Below, piece after piece: positions 1 through 5,899 of a DNA stretch of 8,398 bases. Location: the NCBI GenBank assembly GCA_014382915.1, contig JACNIV010000003.1, positions 1 to 8,398 of the forward strand, written 5' to 3'. The number at the start of each line of letters is the position of its first letter. The stretch's first letter is position 1. Both the position numbers and the translations under genes were made by a program. Under the pieces are notes generated by a model, which did no database searches, was not told where the DNA came from, and saw only the letters and a list, made by a program, of their open reading frames with translations. The DNA is from Candidatus Cloacimonadota bacterium (GTDB taxonomy: Bacteria > Cloacimonadota > Cloacimonadia > Cloacimonadales > TCS61).

Positions 1-1
1 T

Positions 2-925
2 CCTCTTCATATAGAATTGGATGGAAAACAGGAAAACGACAACAAACAGGTCAAGATCGGAACAACAAAGAAAGGTATTGGACCTTGTTACTCAGATGCA
101 GTAAGCAGAATTGGTATAAGATTTGGAGATCTCTTCGAAAAAGAAAATCTTATCCAAAGAATAAATAACCTCCTTTCATTTCATGGAAGAGCATCACAAA
201 ATGCCGAAGCTCTGGCAGTAAAGCTGATAGAAGCAGGTAAAAGACTTCAGCCATACCTGGAACAAATTCCTTATCTTCTACAAAAAGTATCCAATAAAAA
301 GCTGCTTTTTGAAGGCGCTCAAGGTTCACTTCTTGATATTAATTTTGGCACCTATCCCTTTGTAACATCTTCACATACAATTGTTGGCGGGATACCTGTT
401 GGAACTGGCTATTCAAAAAAGATCGACCGTGTTGTAGGTGTTTACAAAAGCTATTATACCCGCGTTGGTGAAGGTCCTTTTCCTACTGAACTTTTAGATG
501 AAATCGGAGAACGAATCCGTGTGCAGGGTAACGAATACGGTTCTACCACCGGACGTCCCCGTCGTTGCGGTTGGTTCGATGCAGTAGCTGCTAAATTCAC
601 TGCTATGATCAATAATATCGACGAAATAGCTTTAACCTTACTGGATGTTCTATCGGGCATCGATAAGCTGAAAATATGTACAAAATATCACATAGATGAT
701 CAGCTTACAGATGAATTCCCTTATAGTGCAAATACTCTCTCTAAAGCAAAGCCAGAATATATCGAATTGGAAGGCTGGAAAGAAGACATTTCTAATATAA
801 AAGAATACAATAAGTTACCTGAGAACACCAAAGAATATATCTCGAAAATTGAAGAAATCCTGAAAGTAAGAGTTTCGATAGTGTCAGTAGGACCGAACCG
901 CAGTCAGACAATATTCGGAGGCTAA
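2..925 (+). CDS. purA: Adenylosuccinate synthetase, 3' part (5' end outside window)
   Basis: Adenylosuccinate synthetase joins IMP and aspartate using GTP, the first committed step from IMP to AMP, in the cytoplasm. The reading frame is open from the first bases of the window, so the TTG at 17 is an internal Leu and not a start. About 308 residues are visible of a family that is usually about 420-430. The N-terminal GTP-binding P-loop lies upstream. Visible family blocks in order are KIGTTKKGIGPCYSD, the FEGAQGSLLDINFGTYPFVT block, GSTTGRPRRCGWFDAVA, LLDVLSGIDKLKICTKY, and the C-terminal VSVGPNRSQTI, which matches the usual ending. The gene therefore ends normally and is cut only by the window edge. 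The next gene starts 2 bases after its stop, and that gene's ribosome site (GGAGG, 917-921) lies inside purA, which implies cotranscription and probably coupled translation. Identification is secure from the motifs. Confidence 0.97.
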   Translation, partial: PLHIELDGKQENDNKQVKIGTTKKGIGPCYSDAVSRIGIRFGDLFEKENLIQRINNLLSFHGRASQNAEALAVKLIEAGKRLQPYLEQIPYLLQKVSNKKLLFEGAQGSLLDINFGTYPFVTSSHTIVGGIPVGTGYSKKIDRVVGVYKSYYTRVGEGPFPTELLDEIGERIRVQGNEYGSTTGRPRRCGWFDAVAAKFTAMINNIDEIALTLLDVLSGIDKLKICTKYHIDDQLTDEFPYSANTLSKAKPEYIELEGWKEDISNIKEYNKLPENTKEYISKIEEILKVRVSIVSVGPNRSQTIFGG

Positions 926-927
926 AG

Positions 928-2052
928 ATGAGTATTGTAATAAAAGAAGTTATAAGCAAGAGAGAACTGAAGAAATTCATAACTTTTCCAGATAAACTTT
1001 ATGCAGGAAACAAATATTGGATACCTTCATTACATTCAGAGGAAATGAATACTCTTCATAAAGATAAAAATCCAGCTTTTGATTTTTGTGATGTAAAATA
1101 TTGGCTTGCTTACAAAGATGGAAAAATTGTGGGAAGGATTGCAGGAATAATTGTTACGCGATACATTAATAAATGGAAAAATAAATATGCCCGTTTCGGT
1201 TGGGTCGATTTTATAGACGATGATAATGTATCCAAAGCTCTTTTTGACACATTGGAAACCTGGGCAAAAGATAAAGGGATGGGAGCAGTTCACGGTCCAC
1301 TTGGTTTTACCGATCTCGACCCTGAAGGAATGCTTATAGAAGGATTTGATGAACTTGGAACAATCGTAACTATTTACAATTACCCATATTATCCGGAACA
1401 TCTTGAGAGACTTGGATACAAAAAGGACATTGACTGGGTAGAATTTGAAGTAAAAGTACCGGATAAATTACCAGAAAAAATTAAAAGGATCGCTGCAGTA
1501 GTTAAAAAGAAAAATAAACTACAAATCTTAAATGCAACTAAATCGAAGGATCTGCTTCCTTATGCAAAAGAGATATTCCAGGTTATAAATGAAGCATTCG
1601 AACCACTTTATGGAGTAGTGCCATTAACAGAAAAACAAATTGATAAGTATATTAAACAGTATTTTAGTATGATCCGGCCGGATTTTGTTTCACTCATTCT
1701 TGATGAGCAAAATAAGATAGCGGCATTTGGAATTACTATGCCATCTCTATCAAAAGCCTTCCAAAAGGCAAAAGGAAAACTCTTTCCTCTTGGCCTTTTC
1801 CATATTATGAAAGCTCTAAAGAAAAACGATCGAGTAGATCTGTATCTTGTAGCAGTTAGACCTGACTTGCAGGGAAAAGGAGTTAATTCCCTCTTATTTA
1901 ATAATCTCTTTAATACATACAAAAGTAATAATATCATCACGGCAGAAACAAACCCGGAATTGGAAAGCAACACCAAGGTCCAGGCACAATGGAAATTTTT
2001 TGACCGAAGACAACATAAGAGAAGGCGATGTTACATAAAGCAACTGAAATAA
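928..2052 (+). CDS. GNAT-fold N-acetyltransferase family protein
   Basis: This is a 374-residue soluble protein with a GNAT (GCN5-related acyltransferase) fold. The clearest sign is in the C-terminal half: strand-loop LYLVAVRPDLQGKGV, with the acetyl-CoA pyrophosphate loop Q-G-K-G-V at residues 315-319. The N-terminal half carries blocks I associate with a widespread uncharacterised two-lobe GNAT family: HGPLGFTDLDPEGMLIEGFD, then YNYPYYPEHLERLGYKKD, and a very basic C-terminal tail (RRQHKRRRCY). The substrate is not known. GGAGG at 917-921 lies 6 bases before the ATG, which fixes the start. It sits between purA and a PlsY-family gene. Linkage to the latter hints at lipid or acyl metabolism, but this is weak inference. 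The fold call is firm and the specific reaction is unknown. Confidence 0.82.
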   Translation: MSIVIKEVISKRELKKFITFPDKLYAGNKYWIPSLHSEEMNTLHKDKNPAFDFCDVKYWLAYKDGKIVGRIAGIIVTRYINKWKNKYARFGWVDFIDDDNVSKALFDTLETWAKDKGMGAVHGPLGFTDLDPEGMLIEGFDELGTIVTIYNYPYYPEHLERLGYKKDIDWVEFEVKVPDKLPEKIKRIAAVVKKKNKLQILNATKSKDLLPYAKEIFQVINEAFEPLYGVVPLTEKQIDKYIKQYFSMIRPDFVSLILDEQNKIAAFGITMPSLSKAFQKAKGKLFPLGLFHIMKALKKNDRVDLYLVAVRPDLQGKGVNSLLFNNLFNTYKSNNIITAETNPELESNTKVQAQWKFFDRRQHKRRRCYIKQLK

Positions 2053-2054
2053 TC

Positions 2055-2060
2055 AGGAGG
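2055..2060 (+). other. Strong Shine-Dalgarno-like AGGAGG without a start codon
   Basis: A perfect AGGAGG occurs 3 bases after the preceding gene's stop, but no ATG, GTG or TTG follows at usable distance. The real plsY start lies 36 bases further on and has its own AAGGAAGG. An in-frame TAG at 2075 rules out extending plsY back to this site. It may be a relic of an older start or chance. Confidence 0.3.
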
Positions 2061-2095
2061 ATAGAGAATAAACTTAGCAAATAAGGAAGGATTGT

Positions 2096-2683
2096 ATGGA
2101 AATCGTTAAAACTGTTATTCTGTGTATTATTGCTTATTTCATCGGCTCGATTTCATTCAGTTACATTATTACAAAAAAAGTTAAAGGTAAAGATATCCGG
2201 AATATCGATGTGAAGAATGCCGGAGCTCTTAATGTATTTGTAAGTGTCGGTTCTTTATTGGGGATAATGGTAGCTGTGCTGGATGGTATTAAAACATTAG
2301 TCATTGTTCTTGCAGCCCGTGCATGGGGATTGGATATTACATACACAATTATCGCTGCTTCATTTGGAATTGTGGGTCATTGCTTTCCAATTTATTACAA
2401 TTTTTATGGTGGAAAAGGTGCAAGTGCTGTGACGGGAATATTAATCTACTTCATACCTCTTGAACTTTTAATATGTATAATTCCTGCAGTTATAATTGGC
2501 TTCCTGATACATAGACCCGGATATGCACCAGTATTTTTTATACCTTTATCACCTCTTGCTGCTTATATTTCACACAAATCTTTAATATTGGTAAACGCGC
2601 TGATTTATGTTGTATTTCTAACTACCGTACTCAATGCTATTATTTACTTCACAAAAAGAGATCGGAAAGTATTTGTAGATTAA
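2096..2683 (+). CDS. plsY: PlsY-family glycerol-3-phosphate acyltransferase, divergent
   Basis: PlsY is an inner-membrane enzyme that moves an acyl group from acyl-phosphate to glycerol-3-phosphate, making lysophosphatidate for phospholipid synthesis. The 195-residue length and roughly five hydrophobic segments fit the family. The N-terminal YFIGSISFSYIITKK block matches the usual GSIP start. The second motif is well kept: G-H-C-F-P-I from G94/H95, and the phosphate-binding GGKG at 105-108. The first motif is abnormal. The family pattern G-S-G-N-x-G-x-T-N-x-x-R reads D38-V-K-N-A-G-A-L-N-V-F-V49, so the usual Ser and Arg are both missing. The C-terminal His/Asn motif (of the type RHxxNI) is also not evident in TKRDRKVFVD. 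The fold is clear, but enzymatic function as a normal PlsY is uncertain; it could be a paralog with a changed substrate. AAGGAAGG at 2083-2090 precedes the ATG. Confidence 0.8.
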   Translation: MEIVKTVILCIIAYFIGSISFSYIITKKVKGKDIRNIDVKNAGALNVFVSVGSLLGIMVAVLDGIKTLVIVLAARAWGLDITYTIIAASFGIVGHCFPIYYNFYGGKGASAVTGILIYFIPLELLICIIPAVIIGFLIHRPGYAPVFFIPLSPLAAYISHKSLILVNALIYVVFLTTVLNAIIYFTKRDRKVFVD

Positions 2684-2742
2684 TATAATAATAAATCTAA
2701 ACCAATAGCATCTCTGTTCTGACTTGGGAAAGCAAATAATTC

Positions 2743-2748
2743 TTGACA
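2743..2748 (+). promoter_or_regulatory. Possible -35 box (TTGACA) of the rpmH operon promoter
   Basis: This hexamer equals the sigma-70 -35 consensus and lies 98 bases before the rpmH start. At 16-18 bases downstream no good -10 is seen (AAGGTA at 2766 or AGGTAG at 2767 are poor). Either the -10 is atypical in this lineage or the match is chance. The position, at the beginning of a conserved operon after a 60-base gap, favours a promoter somewhere here. Confidence 0.3.
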
Positions 2749-2758
2749 TTAAAAAGGG

Positions 2759-2816
2759 CTATCACAAGGTAGCGCAGCCTTTGTAACAAGGCGTTATATA
2801 AAGAGTTACGTGATAG
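2759..2816 (+). promoter_or_regulatory. Structured element in the rpmH leader (7-bp stem with two competing inner hairpins)
   Basis: CTATCAC at 2759-2765 is exactly complementary to GTGATAG at 2810-2816, closing a 58-base domain. Inside, GCCTT (2777-2781) can pair with AAGGC (2788-2792). Alternatively the same CCTT can pair with AAGG at 2766-2769, because ACAAGG occurs twice (2764-2769 and 2786-2791). The two inner hairpins exclude each other. No U-run follows, so it is not a simple terminator. It could be a control element for the ribosomal-protein operon, but this is inference from pairing only. Confidence 0.35.
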
Positions 2817-2845
2817 ATAGATGATGAATTTGGAAGGAGACTTGA

Positions 2846-2989
2846 ATGAAAAGAACTTATCAACCTCATAACCGGAAGAGGAGAAACAAACACGGCTTTC
2901 GCTCCAGAATGGCAACTAAAGGCGGACGTAAAGTTCTGGCACACAGGAGAACCAAAGGAAGATCGCGTTTAACTGTTAGCGATCAATGA
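2846..2989 (+). CDS. rpmH: 50S ribosomal protein L34
   Basis: L34 is a small basic protein of the large ribosomal subunit. The 47-residue translation starts [18 protein letters not shown] and continues [17 protein letters not shown], the universal L34 signature, and it has the normal length of about 44-47. The start is fixed by AAGGAG at 2834-2839, 6 bases upstream. The stop TGA overlaps the rnpA start as ATGA (2986-2989), so the two are translationally coupled, as in many bacteria. It is the first gene of the rpmH-rnpA-yidD-yidC-jag operon. The open frames on the reverse strand across it are shadows. Confidence 0.98.
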   Translation: MKRTYQPHNRKRRNKHGFRSRMATKGGRKVLAHRRTKGRSRLTVSDQ

Positions 2990-3297
2990 GATTTATAACC
3001 TCAAAAAGAGAGTACCAGAGTGTTTACGAAGATAATATAAAATACGAAGGTAATCTCTTTATTGTTTTAAAGAAAAATATACCTGATGACCTGTTTGCAG
3101 TTGGAATTGTTGTAAGTAAAAAAGTAGGAAAAGCTGTTAATCGCAATAAAGTAAAAAGGCGTGTAAACGCGTTCCTCAGAGAAAATGTCCATCTGCATAA
3201 AAGCGGGAAAAAAATTGTAGTCATTGCAAAACCTGAAGCCGGAAATGCTGAATGGAAGGAAATTGAAAAAGAGTTAACCGCTTTATTCTCGAAATAA
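2986..3297 (+). CDS. rnpA: Ribonuclease P protein component
   Basis: RnpA is the protein subunit of RNase P. It helps the catalytic RNA bind and cut the 5' leader of precursor tRNAs. The 103-residue protein is slightly short for the family (about 110-120), mainly at the N-terminus, but has the core: [24 protein letters not shown] with the RNR signature at about residues 52-59 (NRNKVKRR), followed by the FLRE helix, and the late IVVIAKPEA strand. No separate ribosome site is visible; the ATG overlaps the rpmH stop, implying coupling to L34 synthesis. yidD follows after 2 bases. Confidence 0.96.
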   Translation: MRFITSKREYQSVYEDNIKYEGNLFIVLKKNIPDDLFAVGIVVSKKVGKAVNRNKVKRRVNAFLRENVHLHKSGKKIVVIAKPEAGNAEWKEIEKELTALFSK

Positions 3298-3299
3298 AT

Positions 3300-3518
3300 A
3301 TGAAAATTTTTAATAAGCTGGCTTTACTGTTAATTAGTTTTTATAAGAAATTTATTTCGGTTGTATTGCCACCCACATGCCGATTTAATCCAACTTGCAG
3401 TCAATATTCTTACGAAGCATTTTCCAAATACACTTTCTTCAAAGCAATGAAACTTTCTATTTTACGAATTATTAAATGTCATCCTTTTCATTCGGGTGGA
3501 CATGATCCACTTCCCTAA
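3300..3518 (+). CDS. yidD: Membrane protein insertion efficiency factor YidD
   Basis: YidD is a small membrane-associated protein that aids insertion of proteins through the YidC/Sec route. The 72 residues hold an amphipathic or hydrophobic N-terminal helix (about residues 7-24), the conserved block [15 protein letters not shown] with Cys27 and Cys33, and the C-terminal [14 protein letters not shown], which matches the family's usual RCxPWxxGGxDPVP with a third Cys. The length is normal and it sits between rnpA and yidC as in most bacteria. The yidC ribosome site (AAGGAG, 3517-3522) overlaps its stop. Confidence 0.96.
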   Translation: MKIFNKLALLLISFYKKFISVVLPPTCRFNPTCSQYSYEAFSKYTFFKAMKLSILRIIKCHPFHSGGHDPLP

Positions 3519-3527
3519 GGAGCAATT

Positions 3528-5123
3528 ATGGAAAAAAAAACACTGTTGGCAGTACTGTTGATCCTGGTAGTATTCTGGATCAGTAGCGAATTTATCTGGA
3601 AAAAACAAAAACCCGCGACAACAGAGCAACCTGTTACAGAAAATGTTATAGAAACCACGGTTTCTTCCCAGCCCGAAGTTCAGAGTGTTACAGAAATTCC
3701 CATTAAAACACAAACCGATGTTGATATTCAGGATGATATCATTCTGGAAAATGATTTACTTAAGATCACCTTTACCAACCTTGGTGGAGAGATTACTTCC
3801 ATTCAGTTAAAAGAGTATTTTCTTTCCGACAAAATCACACCTGTAGATTTAATCCCAGTTAATGGATCCATCTTTAATATAGAGCTTCAAATGAACACAG
3901 GTAATGTAATAAATCTTGGAAATGTTGCATTCCAATATGATGTTTACGAAGAAAGCAACCGGGTGATATTTATTGCGCACACAGAAGAGGGAATAATTGA
4001 AAAGACTTTCACTTTATCCAATAATTATCAACTCGATTTTGCTTTAAAAACAAATGGTTATGAAAACCTGAAAAGCTATAATATCGGTATTGACAGCGGA
4101 ATTGCCGATACGGAAGAATATCTCAAAATGAAATCCCGCGAATATAAAGTTGTGGGACAATTGGATAATACAATCACAAAATTCACGTTATCTAAACTGG
4201 AGGAAACACATGAACTGTCTGGTAATCTGGATTGGGCTGCTGTTAAATCTAAATATTTTACCCTGGCAGTGATTCCCGGTGATCTTATCGAAATGAACAG
4301 ACTGCAGGCTTTCCAGCAGAACGAAAGTCCGGCAATGCAACTTGGGATTAATATTTCCGGGTCAGGGTTTGTTCATGATTTTCAACTTTATTTTGGACCG
4401 TTGATCTATGAAAACCTGAAAATTTACGGCAATGGCATAGAAAGCACAGTAGAAATAGGGCCTAAATTCCTGCAATGGATCAGCAAAATATTTATGGCTT
4501 TTCTCAAAATCCTGAACAGTATTATTCCCAGTTGGGGAATATGTGTATTGATTTTTGCTATTATATTGAAAGTATTATTACACCCGCTTACTCACAAGAG
4601 CTTTGAATCCAGCACCAAGATGCAGAAGATACAACCCCTGATGAAAGAAATTCAAGCCAAATACAAACATGATCCGCAACTAATGAATACAGAACTAAAA
4701 AAATTATACAAAGAACACGGTGTCAGTCCGCTTGGAGGATGTTTACCCATACTGTTGCAAATGCCCATTCTTTTTGCACTTTATCCTATTCTGCGTTATT
4801 CCATCGATCTTCGTCAGGCACGTTTTCTCTGGCTTCCAGACCTATCCGAACCTGATCCCATCTGGCTGCTGCCAATCCTGATGGCAGTTTTCATGTTCGT
4901 TCAGCAGAAACTCATGGCACCTTCCAAACAAACTCTGGAAAATATGGATGAAAAACAAAGAGCTACCCAGCAAAGCCAGAAAATGATGATGTATTTCATG
5001 CCTATCATGATGTTCTTTATTTTCAAATCACTATCTTCCGGTCTGGTTCTGTACTGGACGGTTTTCTCTATCATAGGTACTATTCAGCAATACTTTATCA
5101 AGAAAAAATTCAGTAGGGAATAA
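3528..5123 (+). CDS. yidC: Membrane protein insertase YidC (Gram-negative type)
   Basis: YidC inserts and folds inner-membrane proteins, alone or with SecYEG. The 531-residue form with a large periplasmic domain is the Gram-negative type. Order: N-terminal membrane anchor at about residues 5-23, a Thr/Val/Glu-rich linker, a beta-rich periplasmic domain at about 60-315, then the conserved five-segment insertase core. Core landmarks are HPLTHKSFESSTKMQKIQP, the amphipathic EIQAKYKHDPQLMNTELKKLYKEHG hairpin, PLGGCLPILLQMPILFALY, ILPILMAVFMFVQQKLM-like segments and SSGLVLYWTVFSIIGTIQQ. The groove charge that is Arg366 in E. coli aligns with Lys348 here. A run of nine A residues (3532-3540) directly follows the start codon. 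The start is fixed by AAGGAG 5 bases upstream. jag begins 2 bases after the stop. Confidence 0.97.
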   Translation: MEKKTLLAVLLILVVFWISSEFIWKKQKPATTEQPVTENVIETTVSSQPEVQSVTEIPIKTQTDVDIQDDIILENDLLKITFTNLGGEITSIQLKEYFLSDKITPVDLIPVNGSIFNIELQMNTGNVINLGNVAFQYDVYEESNRVIFIAHTEEGIIEKTFTLSNNYQLDFALKTNGYENLKSYNIGIDSGIADTEEYLKMKSREYKVVGQLDNTITKFTLSKLEETHELSGNLDWAAVKSKYFTLAVIPGDLIEMNRLQAFQQNESPAMQLGINISGSGFVHDFQLYFGPLIYENLKIYGNGIESTVEIGPKFLQWISKIFMAFLKILNSIIPSWGICVLIFAIILKVLLHPLTHKSFESSTKMQKIQPLMKEIQAKYKHDPQLMNTELKKLYKEHGVSPLGGCLPILLQMPILFALYPILRYSIDLRQARFLWLPDLSEPDPIWLLPILMAVFMFVQQKLMAPSKQTLENMDEKQRATQQSQKMMMYFMPIMMFFIFKSLSSGLVLYWTVFSIIGTIQQYFIKKKFSRE

Positions 5124-5125
5124 TT

Positions 5126-5788
5126 ATGCGAGAATTAGTTAAAGAAGGAAAATCTACCTCGGCTATCATTAATGAATTCATGAAAGAATTCAATCTCAAG
5201 CTCGATGATTTTAAATTTGAAGTAATAGAAGAAGGTTCCGGTGGTTTTCTCAAACTGTTCGGTTCCAAACCTACAAAAATAAAATTTTACTTAGCCGATG
5301 TTTCCGAGAAGATCAAAGAATTCACAGAAGGTATTCTTGGTCGCATGAATGTTGAATATGAATTGATCCAGGCTAAGCAGGAAGACGGTTACTACAACGT
5401 ACACATCAGTGGCAGTAAAGATCCGGGCTTTATCATCGGTAAGGAAGGCAAATTATTGGACAGCCTGCAGCATTTGCTTAACCAGATGATAAATAAAGCC
5501 GAGAAAAAACAGTTCAAAATACATCTTGATGTCGATGGTTACAGGAAGCGTCGTGAAGACGCTCTAATCGAAAAAGTCAGGAGTATTTCCGCCAAGGTGA
5601 AAAAACGTGGAAAAAGCATCACCCTGGAACCGCTTCATGCCGCCAACCGAAGGATCGTTCATCAGTTTATAGAAAAAGATAGAAGCTTGCAAACGATGAC
5701 GATCGGTGAAGGCGAAATAAAAAGAGTTGTGATCCTTCCTGCTAATAGATCCATGGATAAACAAAGGAAAAAAGATAAGGAAAAGTAA
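5126..5788 (+). CDS. jag: RNA-binding protein Jag/KhpB (SpoIIIJ-associated)
   Basis: Jag/KhpB is a cytoplasmic RNA-binding protein nearly always encoded after yidC; in Gram-positives it works with KhpA and affects cell division and envelope growth. The 220 residues show three domains in order: a Jag N-terminal domain at about 1-50 ending in the GSGGFLKLFGSKP turn, a KH domain at about 85-150 with the RNA-binding G-x-x-G loop IIGKEG (103-108), and an R3H domain at about 155-215 with R175-x-x-x-H179 in NRRIVHQF. The C-terminus is a Lys-rich tail. Length and order are ordinary for the family. It starts 2 bases after yidC and so shares its transcript. The role in this organism is inferred from the family. 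Confidence 0.95.
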   Translation: MRELVKEGKSTSAIINEFMKEFNLKLDDFKFEVIEEGSGGFLKLFGSKPTKIKFYLADVSEKIKEFTEGILGRMNVEYELIQAKQEDGYYNVHISGSKDPGFIIGKEGKLLDSLQHLLNQMINKAEKKQFKIHLDVDGYRKRREDALIEKVRSISAKVKKRGKSITLEPLHAANRRIVHQFIEKDRSLQTMTIGEGEIKRVVILPANRSMDKQRKKDKEK

Positions 5789-5792
5789 AGAT

Positions 5793-5830
5793 AAGCAAAT
5801 TAAACTTACCTTGATTTTGCTTTATATTTT
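5793..5830 (+). terminator. Weak possible rho-independent terminator after jag
   Basis: AAGCAAA (5793-5799) is complementary to TTTGCTT (5816-5822), with a 16-base loop, and a T-rich TATATTTT follows (5823-5830). The stem has only two GC pairs, so strength is doubtful. The same stretch includes TTGATT (5811) and TATTAA (5833), a poor sigma-70-like pair that might instead be a promoter for the next gene. Confidence 0.3.
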
Positions 5831-5889
5831 AATATTAAGAATAGAATTTACTCGACAATAAAAGTATTAGAAAATAAGTAAGTAAACAT

Positions 5890-5893
5890 GGAG
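5890..5893 (+). other. Ribosome site deciding the histidine kinase start
   Basis: GGAG lies 6 bases before the ATG at 5900, while the in-frame ATG at 5888 has only AT-rich sequence before it. Starting at 5900 also places the Lys-Arg and hydrophobic core of the signal peptide at the very N-terminus. Confidence 0.7.
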
Positions 5894-5899
5894 TTGCTT

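Larger units (their letters stand above)
2684..2845 (+). other. Intergenic leader region upstream of rpmH
   Basis: This is the longest non-coding gap in the first half of the window. It holds an AT-rich stretch just after the plsY stop, a perfect TTGACA at 2743-2748, a compact inverted-repeat structure at 2759-2816, and the rpmH ribosome site AAGGAG at 2834-2839. No dnaA gene, clustered DnaA boxes or replication-origin pattern is visible, although rpmH often lies next to oriC. No reverse-strand gene is credible here. Confidence 0.6.

Noticed and set aside
17..19. TTG at 17 as start of purA
   Set aside because: The frame is open upstream to the window edge with family-like residues (PLHIE before LDG), so this Leu is internal.
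1036..1976. Reverse-strand open frames of about 120 codons inside the GNAT gene
   Set aside because: Antisense shadows of a well-supported gene, with low-complexity Ile/Phe/Ser-rich translations.
2759..2832. Possible tRNA gene (Thr-like TTTGTAA loop and GGTAGCGCAG D-arm-like segment)
   Set aside because: No proper D-stem, no T-arm (GTTC-type loop absent), the anticodon stem does not pair with a 7-base loop, and the outer stem closes after only 58 bases.
2821..2871. 16-codon upstream open frame overlapping the rpmH start
   Set aside because: No ribosome site before its ATG, no recognisable peptide, and its body contains the rpmH ribosome site; probably chance.
2697..2944. Two reverse-strand open frames of 72 and 60 codons
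   Set aside because: They are antisense to rpmH and its leader, which are certain, and resemble no known protein.
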